Of a DNA stretch of 64,000 nt, positions 1 through 9,500 are shown one piece after another. A model generated the notes under the pieces. It saw only the letters and a program-made list of their open reading frames with translations, searched no databases and was not told the origin of the DNA. The stretch's first letter is position 1. Every line of letters begins with the position of its first letter. The position numbers and the translations under genes are program-made. The DNA comes from Mycobacterium terramassiliense (lineage in GTDB: Bacteria > Actinomycetota > Actinomycetes > Mycobacteriales > Mycobacteriaceae): the NCBI RefSeq assembly GCF_900157385.1, contig NZ_LT717701.1:2479246-2543245 (forward strand), in the 5' to 3' direction.

Positions 1-1332
1 ACCGTCTGTTTGGTCACCGTGGGCGCCGAGCCGGTAGGCCATCGCGAGGCGCCGCCGTCACCCACCCAGGCGGCGCTGGCCGCCATGCATCGCAGCATCG
101 GATTCGATTATCCCGAGCAGAGTTTCGCCCACCTGGACCTGATCTCGCGGGAGCTGACGCCGGCCGCGGGTCGCGCTGCCGTCGATGCGTTGTTGTCCGG
201 TTGCGGTGAAACCGCGCTGCGCGAATCCGAAAGCGGTTACGTGCTGTTCGAGCGCTCGCTGCGCGAGGTGCCCGCCCCCGCGCAATGGCCGCTGGGCTCC
301 GGCGCGCTCGACGACGTGGTGATCACCGGAGGGTCCGGGGCCATCGGCCTGCACTATGCCCGCTATCTCGCCGAGCGCGGCGCGCGGCGCATCGTCCTGC
401 TGAGTCGGCGCTCCGCGGATCCCGAACTGCTGAAGGCCTTGACGGCCCGCTACGGCACCGAGCTCGTGGCGCCGCCCTGCGATATCACCGATCCGGTCCA
501 ATTGTCGCTCATCGCAGCGGGATACGGCGGCGCCGGCGCGTCGTTGATCGTCCACGCCGCGGGCGCCGCCACGTTCGGCTCGGTACGCGAGCTCGCGGCC
601 GACGCCGTCGCGGACACCTTTGCCGCGAAGGTCCGCGGTCTCGCCCACCTGGCCGAGGTGTGGCCCGTGCGCGCCGACGCCCGAATGCTGTTGTGTTCGT
701 CGGTGTCCGGGGTGTGGGGCGGCCGCGGACACGCGGCGTACTCGGCGGCCAATCGGCTGTTGGACGTGATCGCCGCCCGGCTGCGCGACGCGGGCAGGCA
801 TTGCGTCGCGGTGAAATGGGGCCTGTGGCAGGGCTCGACCGAATCGGGCCGGAGCATCGCGGATTCGGCCGGGATCGCCGACATCGAGCGGTCCGGGCTG
901 CGCCCGATGTCGCCGGTCGAGGCGATCGAGGCGAGCCTGCGCGAGTGGCGCGAGGACCCGCTCGTGTTCGCGGCGGACGCGGCCCGATTGCGGGCGTTCC
1001 TGGACGGCAGGCGATCCGGGACTCCGACGGTGGAAGCCGTCGCGCACGAACACGACGCGGTGTCGGTGGCCGATGCGGTGCGCGGTCAGCTGGCGGCCGT
1101 GTTGGGCATCGAGCGGGCCGCCGAGGTGAACCTCGCCGAATCGCTCTTCGATCTGGGCGTCGACTCGATGCTGGCGCTGGATCTGCGCAAACGTCTCAAC
1201 CGGATGATCGGCCGGACGGTGTCCCTGGCGACGCTGATGGGCGAAATCACCGGCGACGAACTCGTCGAGCAGCTCGGGGGCACCGTCGAACGCCCCGAAA
1301 CAGCACAGAAGGTGGACATTTCGCGTGACTGA
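1..1332 (+). CDS. mbtD: MbtD, mycobactin polyketide synthase, 3' part (KR-ACP)
   Basis: The reading frame is open from the first base, so the 5' part lies outside the window. The visible 443 codons hold a ketoreductase domain and a C-terminal acyl carrier domain. The KR shows the NADP-binding GGSGAIG loop at about local residues 110-116, a catalytic serine region (SSVSG, about 233-237) and the YSAAN tyrosine region (about 247). The ACP carries the phosphopantetheine serine in GVDSML at about residue 389. In mycobactin assembly MbtC and MbtD form the PKS module that extends the chain between the NRPS modules. The stop overlaps the mbtE GTG start by 8 nt, which suggests translational coupling. 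The identification also rests on mbtE-H following directly. Confidence 0.93.
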   Translation, partial: TVCLVTVGAEPVGHREAPPSPTQAALAAMHRSIGFDYPEQSFAHLDLISRELTPAAGRAAVDALLSGCGETALRESESGYVLFERSLREVPAPAQWPLGSGALDDVVITGGSGAIGLHYARYLAERGARRIVLLSRRSADPELLKALTARYGTELVAPPCDITDPVQLSLIAAGYGGAGASLIVHAAGAATFGSVRELAADAVADTFAAKVRGLAHLAEVWPVRADARMLLCSSVSGVWGGRGHAAYSAANRLLDVIAARLRDAGRHCVAVKWGLWQGSTESGRSIADSAGIADIERSGLRPMSPVEAIEASLREWREDPLVFAADAARLRAFLDGRRSGTPTVEAVAHEHDAVSVADAVRGQLAAVLGIERAAEVNLAESLFDLGVDSMLALDLRKRLNRMIGRTVSLATLMGEITGDELVEQLGGTVERPETAQKVDISRD

Positions 1333-4300
1333 CATCGCCGACACCGGCGCCCGGGTCGATGCGGCCAGGCTGGAACTGCTTCGGCGCAGGCTCGCCGAAC
1401 GCGGTCTGGCAGCCGCCGAGTACCCTCGTCCCGCCTCCGACGACGAGCTCTCCCACGGCCAGGCCCGCATGTGGTTCGTGCAATCGGCCGACCCCAGCGG
1501 CGCACTGCTCAACGTCTGCGTCTCCTACCGGATCAGCGGCGAGCTCGACCCCGCCCGGCTGCGCGACGCCGTCAACGCCGTGTCACGCCGCCACCGCATC
1601 CTGCGCACCACTTATGCCCTCAGCGACCAGGGCGACCCGCGGCCCGTGGTGCACGACGACCTCCCCCCGGGGTGGGCCGAACAAGACCTGACCGGCCTCT
1701 CGGAGCATGCGCGCAGGCTTCGCCTCGAAGTGCTGGCCCAGCGCGAATTCGGCGCGCCCTTCGACCTTTCCACCGACGCGCCGTTGCGGATCACCGTCGT
1801 GCGCACGGCGGCCGCGGAACACGTGCTGCTGCTGGTGGCCCACCACATCGCGTGGGATGACGGCTCCTGGAGGGTGTTCTTCTCCGATCTCACCAGGGCA
1901 TACCAGGGCGTCCCGCTCGAGCCGCACCGCCGGTCTGCCGCGCCGGGACCGGATACCAGCGAGGCCGACCTGGACTACTGGCGCGCCGTCATGGCCGATC
2001 CGCCGGAGCCACTGGAACTTCCGGGCCCGGCCGGAACCCGCGTGCCGACCACCTGGCGCGCGGCCCGCACCACGCTGCGGCTGTCCGCCGACACCGCCGA
2101 GCGGGTGACCGCGACGGCGCGGGACACCGGCTGCACCCCATACATGGTGCTACTGGCCGCCTTCGGCGCGCTGGTGCACCGCTACACCCACTGCGACGAC
2201 TTCCTCGTGGCCGCGCCGGTGCTCAATCGAGGCGCCGGAACCGACGATGCCATTGGATATTTCGGTAACACGGTGGCGATGCGGCTGCGACCGCGCCCGA
2301 CCATGAGCTTCCGCGAGCTGCTGGCGTCGACGCGAGACGTCGCCACCGGGGCGTTCGCCCATCAGCGGGTCAACCTGGACCGCGTGGTGCGCGAATTGAA
2401 CCCCGATCGCCGGCATGGCGCGGAACGGATGACCCGCCTGTCCTTCGGGTTCCGCGAGCCCGACGGCGGCGGCTTCCACCCGCCCGGCATCGCGTGCGAG
2501 CGCTACGACCTGCGCAGCAACCTCACCCAGCTACCCCTGGGATTCATGGTCGAATTCGAAAGCACCGGCGCGCTGGTCGAGGCCGAGCACCTGCTGGAGA
2601 TCCTGGAACCCGCGCTGGCGCGGCAGATGCTAGAGCACTTCGCCGTGCTGCTCGATGACGCCCTGGCCCAACCGGACAAGCCGTTGGCCGCGTTGGCGCT
2701 ACTGGGCGGCGCCGACGCCGACTGGCTGCGCGCGGTGTCGCGCGGTGAGGCCTTCGACACCGCCCCAAGGACCCTCGCCGATCTGGTGTCCGGGCAGGCC
2801 GCGCGCACTCCCGACGCCGTCGCCGTGGTCTACGAGGGCCGTCGGTTCACCTACCGCGCCATCAACGAGGCGGCAAACCGCCTGGCGCACTGGCTGATCG
2901 AGCAGGGCATCGGCAGTGAGGACCGGATCGCCGTGTTGCTCGACAAGTCGCCGGAACTGGTCGTCACCGCGGTGGGCATCGCCAAGTCCGGAGCGGTGTA
3001 TGTGCCCGTCGACCCCACCTACCCGCGGGACCGGCTGGAATTCATCCTCGACGACTGCGACGCGAAGCTGGTGCTGCGGGATCCGGTGGGCGACTTGGCC
3101 GGCTACCGCGCCGACGATCCGGCGGACGCCGATCGGGTGCGGCCGCTACGGCCGGACAATACCGCCTACCTGATCTACACGTCGGGCACCACCGGATTGC
3201 CCAAGGGCGTCGCGGTGCCGCATCGTCCCGTCGCCGAGTACTTCGTCTGGTTCAAGGGGGAGTACGGGGTCGACCACACCGACCGGCTGCTGCAGGTCGC
3301 CTCCCCGAGCTTCGATGTGTCGATCGCCGAGATCTTCGGTACGTTGGCCTGCGGCGCGCGGATGGTGATCCCGCGCCCCGGGGGGCTCGGCGACATCGGT
3401 TACCTCACCGCCCTGCTGCGCGACGAGGGCATCACGGCAATGCATTTCGTGCCGTCCCTGCTGGGCCTGTTTCTGTCGCTGCCGGGCGTCAGCCAGTGGC
3501 GGACGTTGCGGCGCGTGCCCATCGGCGGCGAGCCGCTGCCGGGCGAGGTCGCCGACAAGTTCCACGCCACCTTCGACGCGCTGCTGCACAACTTCTACGG
3601 CCCGACCGAAACCGTGATCAATGCCAGCTGCTACATGGTGGAGGGGCCACAGGGCACCCGGATCGTGCCCATCGGCCGGCCCAAAATCAATACCACGATG
3701 TACCTGCTCGACGATTCTCTGCAACCGGTGCCGGTGGGCGTGATCGGCGAGATCTACCTCGGCGGAACGCATCTGGCGCACGGATATCATCGGCGCGCGC
3801 GGCTGACCGCCGAGCGGTTCGTCGCCGACCCGTTCAATCCGGGGGCCCGGATGTATCGATCGGGGGACCTGGCACGCCGCAACGCCGACGGCGACGTCGA
3901 GTTCGTGGGCCGCGCCGACGAACAGGTCAAGATCCGCGGTTTCCGGATCGAACTGGGGGACGTGGCCGCTGCCATCTCGGTCGATCCCACGGTCGGACAG
4001 GCCGTCGTGGTGGTCAGCGATCTGCCGCGGTTGGGCAAGAGCCTGGTGGGCTACGTGACCCCGGCGGCCGGCGACGACGGGAAGTCCGGGGTCGACCTCG
4101 ACCGCATCCGCGCCCGGGTGGCGGCGGCGCTGCCCGAATACATGTTGCCGGCGGCATACGTCGTGCTCGACGAGATTCCGATCACCGGGCACGGCAAGAT
4201 CGACCGCGCCGCGCTCCCCGAACCGGAGGTCGGTTCCGGCGGCGCGTTCCGCGAACCGGACACGGCCACCGAACGCGGCGTCGCGGGGCTGTTCGCCGAG

Positions 4301-6505
4301 CTGCTCGGCCGGGAGCGGGTCGGCGCCGACGACTCGTTCTTCGACCTCGGCGGCCACTCGCTGCTCGCCACCAAACTGGTTGCGGCGGTGCGCAACACGT
4401 TCGGGGTCGACCTCGGCGTGCGCGAGATTTTCGAGCTGGCGACGGTGGCCAGGATCGCCGAACAGATCGACACGCGGGAGCGCGACTCGGCGAGGCCGCG
4501 TTTGGTGCCCGCACCACACGGCGGTCCGGTGCCGCTGTCGTCGTCGCAGCTGCGAAGCTGGGCCACCTATCGCTTCGACGGGCCCAATGCCGTCAACAAC
4601 ATTCCGTTCGCCGCGGCGTTGAGTGGCCCGTGCGACACCGAGGCGCTGGCGGCAGCCATCACCGACGTCGTGGCGCGGCACGAGATCTTGCGCACCACCT
4701 ACCGCGAAATCGACGGTGTCCCATACCAGGTCATCCATCCGCCCGCCGAGGTGCCGGTGCGGCGCACCGGCGGGCCGGACGAGCGCTGGCAGCGGGCCGA
4801 ACTGGACGACGAGCGGCGTTACGTCTTCGACCTGGAGCGCGACCTGCCCATTCGGGCCGCGGTGTTCAGCGTTCCGGGCCGGCACGTCCTGTCGTTGGTG
4901 GTGCACCACATCGCCGGTGACCACTGGTCCGCGGGGGTGCTGTTCACCGATCTGCTGACCGCATACCGTGCCCGCCGCGGCGGGCAGAGGCCGTCATGGG
5001 ATCCGCTGCCCGTGCAGTACGCGGACTACGGCAGGTGGCAGGCGGCGCTGTTGGACGAGGGCGCGGGCATCGCCGGACCGCAGCGCGATTATTGGGTCCG
5101 CCAACTCGCGGGGATGCCGGCCGAAACCGGTCTGCGCCCGGACTTCCCGCGCCCGGCCTCGCTCAGCGGTGCCGGCGACGCCGTCGAGTTCAGCGTCGGA
5201 TCGGTGACCCGCGACAAGGTGACCGCCCTGAGCCGCGACCTCGGTATCACCGAGTTCATGGTGCTGCAGGCCGCCGTCGCGGTCGTGCTGCACAAGGCCG
5301 GCGGAAGCCCGGACATCCCGATCGGCACCCCGGTGGCCGGTCGCGATGAGGCCGGGCTCGATCGGCTGATCGGGTTCTTCATCAACATCCTGGTGCTGCG
5401 CAACGACCTGGGCGGAGATCCGACCCTGCGCGAGGTGCTGCTGCGGACCCGAGAGATGGCGTTGGCCGCGTACTCGCATCAGGACCTGCCGTTCGACCGG
5501 GTGGTCGACGCCGTCAGCCCGGCGCGGTCGCTTTCGCGCAACCCGCTTTTCGACGTGGTGGTGCACGTTCGCGACCGATTGCCGCAAGACATCGTGATCG
5601 ACAGCGGCCCGGCGGGTGACACCACGTTCACCGCGCTGGAGCCCACCTTCGACGTCGCACACGCCGACATGTCGGTCAACTTCTTCGCCTCCGACCAGGG
5701 TTACCGCGGCCACGTCATTTTTCGCCCCGAGCTGTATCGACGCGGCACCGCGAGCCGGTTCGCCGAGTGGCTGGTCCGCGTCGTCGAGGCGTTCGCCCAC
5801 CATCCCGATCAGCGGCTGCGCCACGTCGAGATCGCCGGGCCGCAAGAGCGACAACGCATTCTGGACCGATCCAACGCTGGCACCGGCATGGCGCGGGTGT
5901 ACCTGCTGGACGCCTGGTTGAACCCGGTCCCGGCCGGCGTGGTGGGCGACGTCTACTACGGCGGCGGTCCGGCTGTCATCGCCCGGCTGGCAAGGCCCTC
6001 GCTGACCGCGACCCGCTTGGTCGCCGATCCGTTTGCCGCGCAACCGGGTTCGAGGCTCTACCGCACCGGCGAGCGCGGCGTGTGGAGCGACGACGGCCAA
6101 CTGGAGCTGGTGGCCGGAGTGGCGACGCCCGCGGCACCGGCACCGGCCGGGCCCGCCGGTGGCCCGGGGGAACCGCCCGCCACCGCCACCGAACGCGCGC
6201 TGGCGGCCATCCTCACCGACGTGCTCGACGCCGAGCAGGTCGGGCGCCACGACGAATTCTTCAACCTCGGCGGCGACAGCATCCTCGCCGTGCGGGTGGC
6301 TGCGCGGGCGCGCGATGCCGGGCTGCCGCTGACCCCGCGAATGGTGTTCGAACATCCCGTGCTGCATGAGCTCGCGGCCGCGCTCGACGCCAAGTCGGAC
6401 ACCGAAACCGGCTCGCACGACACCCATCACGCGCCGATGAGCACGTCTGGGCTCTCCGCCGACGAACTGGCGGCGCTCACCTCGTCATGGGGTAGTCAGC
6501 CGTGA
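1325..6505 (+). CDS. mbtE: MbtE, mycobactin nonribosomal peptide synthetase (C-A-PCP-C-remnant A-PCP)
   Basis: This 1726-residue NRPS is thought to add one of the lysine units of mycobactin. Domains in order: condensation (HHxxxD-type HHIAWDD at about 173-179), adenylation (TSGTTGLPKG at about 615), PCP (GGHSLLA, carrier Ser about 1012), second condensation (HHIAGDHWS at about 1193), a short adenylation-like remnant (about 1523-1595) and a second PCP (GGDSILA, Ser about 1652). The remnant keeps only segments like the core A6-A7 motifs (VADPF, YRTGE) and lacks the nucleotide-binding motifs, so it cannot activate an amino acid alone. The M. tuberculosis protein is of similar length (about 1680 residues), so the architecture is probably normal for the family. 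GTG start; overlaps mbtD by 8 nt and mbtF by 4 nt. Confidence 0.95.
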   Translation: MTDIADTGARVDAARLELLRRRLAERGLAAAEYPRPASDDELSHGQARMWFVQSADPSGALLNVCVSYRISGELDPARLRDAVNAVSRRHRILRTTYALSDQGDPRPVVHDDLPPGWAEQDLTGLSEHARRLRLEVLAQREFGAPFDLSTDAPLRITVVRTAAAEHVLLLVAHHIAWDDGSWRVFFSDLTRAYQGVPLEPHRRSAAPGPDTSEADLDYWRAVMADPPEPLELPGPAGTRVPTTWRAARTTLRLSADTAERVTATARDTGCTPYMVLLAAFGALVHRYTHCDDFLVAAPVLNRGAGTDDAIGYFGNTVAMRLRPRPTMSFRELLASTRDVATGAFAHQRVNLDRVVRELNPDRRHGAERMTRLSFGFREPDGGGFHPPGIACERYDLRSNLTQLPLGFMVEFESTGALVEAEHLLEILEPALARQMLEHFAVLLDDALAQPDKPLAALALLGGADADWLRAVSRGEAFDTAPRTLADLVSGQAARTPDAVAVVYEGRRFTYRAINEAANRLAHWLIEQGIGSEDRIAVLLDKSPELVVTAVGIAKSGAVYVPVDPTYPRDRLEFILDDCDAKLVLRDPVGDLAGYRADDPADADRVRPLRPDNTAYLIYTSGTTGLPKGVAVPHRPVAEYFVWFKGEYGVDHTDRLLQVASPSFDVSIAEIFGTLACGARMVIPRPGGLGDIGYLTALLRDEGITAMHFVPSLLGLFLSLPGVSQWRTLRRVPIGGEPLPGEVADKFHATFDALLHNFYGPTETVINASCYMVEGPQGTRIVPIGRPKINTTMYLLDDSLQPVPVGVIGEIYLGGTHLAHGYHRRARLTAERFVADPFNPGARMYRSGDLARRNADGDVEFVGRADEQVKIRGFRIELGDVAAAISVDPTVGQAVVVVSDLPRLGKSLVGYVTPAAGDDGKSGVDLDRIRARVAAALPEYMLPAAYVVLDEIPITGHGKIDRAALPEPEVGSGGAFREPDTATERGVAGLFAELLGRERVGADDSFFDLGGHSLLATKLVAAVRNTFGVDLGVREIFELATVARIAEQIDTRERDSARPRLVPAPHGGPVPLSSSQLRSWATYRFDGPNAVNNIPFAAALSGPCDTEALAAAITDVVARHEILRTTYREIDGVPYQVIHPPAEVPVRRTGGPDERWQRAELDDERRYVFDLERDLPIRAAVFSVPGRHVLSLVVHHIAGDHWSAGVLFTDLLTAYRARRGGQRPSWDPLPVQYADYGRWQAALLDEGAGIAGPQRDYWVRQLAGMPAETGLRPDFPRPASLSGAGDAVEFSVGSVTRDKVTALSRDLGITEFMVLQAAVAVVLHKAGGSPDIPIGTPVAGRDEAGLDRLIGFFINILVLRNDLGGDPTLREVLLRTREMALAAYSHQDLPFDRVVDAVSPARSLSRNPLFDVVVHVRDRLPQDIVIDSGPAGDTTFTALEPTFDVAHADMSVNFFASDQGYRGHVIFRPELYRRGTASRFAEWLVRVVEAFAHHPDQRLRHVEIAGPQERQRILDRSNAGTGMARVYLLDAWLNPVPAGVVGDVYYGGGPAVIARLARPSLTATRLVADPFAAQPGSRLYRTGERGVWSDDGQLELVAGVATPAAPAPAGPAGGPGEPPATATERALAAILTDVLDAEQVGRHDEFFNLGGDSILAVRVAARARDAGLPLTPRMVFEHPVLHELAAALDAKSDTETGSHDTHHAPMSTSGLSADELAALTSSWGSQP

Positions 6506-9500
6506 CCCGGGCCGAACCGCGACCGGCCATCGAGGACGTGATGGCGCTGAGCCCGCTGCAGCGGGGGCTGTTCGCGATGACGACTCTGACCGATCCCGGG
6601 GCGACCGACCCGTATGTCATCGCGATGGCCGCCGACGTGGCGGGCGCGCTCGACGTCGCCCTGCTGCGCGACTGCGCCGCGACGATGCTGACCCGGCACC
6701 CGAACTTGCGGGCGAGCTTCGTGCACGGCGATCTCAGCCGCCCCGTGCAGGTCATCCCGAGCGCCGTCGAGGTGCCCTGGCGGCAGGTCCGGGCCGCGCC
6801 GGACGAGGTCGAGACCCTGGAGGCCGAGGAGCGCGGCCGCCGCTTCGACCTGGCCCGCGGGCCGCTGATCCGGTTCCTGCTCATCGAATTGCCCGACCGG
6901 CGCTGGCATCTGGTCATCGTCGCGCATCACCTGGTGATCGACGGGTGGTCGCTGCCGCTTTTCGTTTCCGAACTGCTCGCCCTGTACCGCGCCGGCGGCG
7001 ACAGCGCCGCGCTGCCGCCGTCGCCGCGGCCCTATCGCGACTACATCGGCTGGCTGGCCGGCCGTGACCAGGCGGGCAGCCGGGCGCTGTGGGCCCGGCA
7101 CCTGGCCGGCCTCGACGGGCCGACCCTCCTCTCCCCGGCGCTGACCGCCACCCCGCCGCAGGCGGGCATCCCGCGGCGCACCACGCTGCGACTCGACCGC
7201 GACGCCACCACGGCGCTGGCCGAGGCCGCCCGCGCGCGCGGCGTTACCCTCAACGCCCTGGTTCAACTGGCCTGGGCGGCAATACTTTCGGTACTGACCG
7301 ATCGCAGCGATGTGACCTTCGGGGTGACCGTGTCCGGCAGGCCCGACGAACTGTCGGGCGTGGAGACGATGGTCGGCCTGTTCATCAACACCGTGCCGCT
7401 GCGGGTGCGGCTGGACCCCCGCACCACCGTCGGGGCGCAATGCGCCGCGCTGCAACGGGAATCCGCCGCATTGCGCGACCACAGCTACCTGGGGCACGCC
7501 GAGTTGCGCTCCCTCGCCGGCATCGGAGAGATGTTCGACACCCTGCTGGTGTACGAGAACTTCCCTCCCGGCGCCGTGGTCGGCGCCACCGAATTCGCGG
7601 CCAACGGCGCGACGTTTCGCCCGGCGAGGTTGGAGAGCGTGTCGCACTTCCCGGTGACCATCGCCGCCCACCTGAGCGCGGGCGAGCTCACCGTGCTGGT
7701 GGAGGTGCTCGACGGGGCGCTGGGCACAATGGCGCCCGACGGCCTCGGCAGGCGGCTGCTGGCGACCGTGCAGCGCTTGGTGGACAACTGGGACCGCCCC
7801 CTGCGCGAGGTCGACGTCCTGCTGGCCGCCGAACACCGCCCGACCCCGCCGCTCGCGCGCGCGGACCCGGTCGCGGTGCACACCAGGTTCGCCGAAATCG
7901 CCGCGTCGCAACCCGATTCGGCGGCGCTCGGCTGGGCCGACGGGCGGCTGACCTACGGCGAACTCGACGCGCTCACCGATCGGCTGGCCGCCGCCCTGGG
8001 CCGTCACGGCGTGGCCGGGGAGACCCCGGTCGCGATCACGCTGCCCCGGGGCCCGAGCTATGTGGCCGCGATGCTGGCCATCCTCAAGGCCGGCGGCACG
8101 ATCGTGCCGCTCGATCCGGCGATGCCCCAGGACCGGGTGGCCGAGATCCTGCGCCAGACGTCGGCGGCGATCGTGCTCGACGAAAAAGTGTTCACCGCCC
8201 TGGCCGAAACCGCCGCGCCCGCCCGCTTCCGGGCGGCCACGGTGCCCCCGGATCACGCCGCCTACGCGGTCTTCACCTCGGGCACCACCGGCGCACCGAA
8301 GGGCGTCATCGGCACCCACCGGGCGCTGTCGGCCTACTCCGACGACCACATCGAGCGCGTGCTGCGGCCGGCCGCGGCACGACTCGGGCGACCGCTGCGT
8401 ATCGCGCACGCCTGGTCCTTCACGTTCGACGCCGCGTGGCAGCCGTTGGCCGCGCTGCTCGATGGGCACGCGGTGCACATCATCGACGACGCGGGCCGAC
8501 GCGACGCCGAGGCGCTGGTCGCGATGATCGACCGGTTCGGCCTGGACATGATCGACACCACGCCGTCGATGTTCGCCCAGCTGCATGCCGCGGGGCTGCT
8601 GCGCCGGGTGCCGCTGGCGGTTCTCGCGCTCGGTGGCGAAGCGTTGGGTAGGACGGCGTGGCAGGCGATCCAACGGGAATGCGCCCGCACGGCCATGACC
8701 GCCTTCAACTGCTACGGGCCCACCGAAGCCACGGTCGAGGCCGTCGTCGCCGCCATCGACGAGCACGCGCGACCGGCCATCGGGCGCCCGACCCGGACCA
8801 CCCGCGCCTACGTGATGGACTCCTGGCTGCGGCCGGTGCCGGACGGCGCCGCCGGGGAGTTGTACCTGGCCGGCGACCAGCTGACCCGCGGCTACCTCGG
8901 GCGAGCGGCCGAGACCGCCGCACGGTTCGTCGCCGACCCGCACGGCCGCGGCGGCCGGATGTATCGCACCGGAGACGTGGTGCGCCGCATGCCCGACGGC
9001 GGCCTGGAGTTCCTCGGACGCAGTGACGATCAACTCAAGATCCGCGGCTTCCGCGTCGAGCCGGGCGAGATCGTCGCGGCGCTCAACGGACACGACGGGG
9101 TGCGCGGCGCCCATGTGACGGCCCGCAACCATGCCAACGGGCCGCGGCTCACGGCGTACGTCGCGGGTGGCCCTCAGCCGCCGGCGGTGGCCGAATTGCG
9201 TTCGATGCTGCTCAAGCGGTTGCCGCGCTACCTGGTGCCCCACCACATCGTCGTGCTCGACGAGTTGCCGCTGACACCGCACGGCAAGGTCGACGAAAAG
9301 GCTTTGGCGGCAACCGGTATCGCGGCGGACCGGGCCGTCCCGCCCGAGACGCCCACCGAGGCGGCGCTGGCCGAGGTCTTTACCGACGTCCTGGAAATCG
9401 CCGATATCGACGTCACCGCCGGGTTCCTGGACATGGGCCTGGACAGCATCGCGGCCCTCTCGGTCGTGCAGGCCGCCCGCCGGCATGGCGTCGCGCTCCG

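Noticed and set aside
58..1512. Long minus-strand frame opposite mbtD/mbtE
   Set aside because: Antisense open frames of this kind occur along every GC-rich gene here; the product is low-complexity and mbtD has clear domain motifs.
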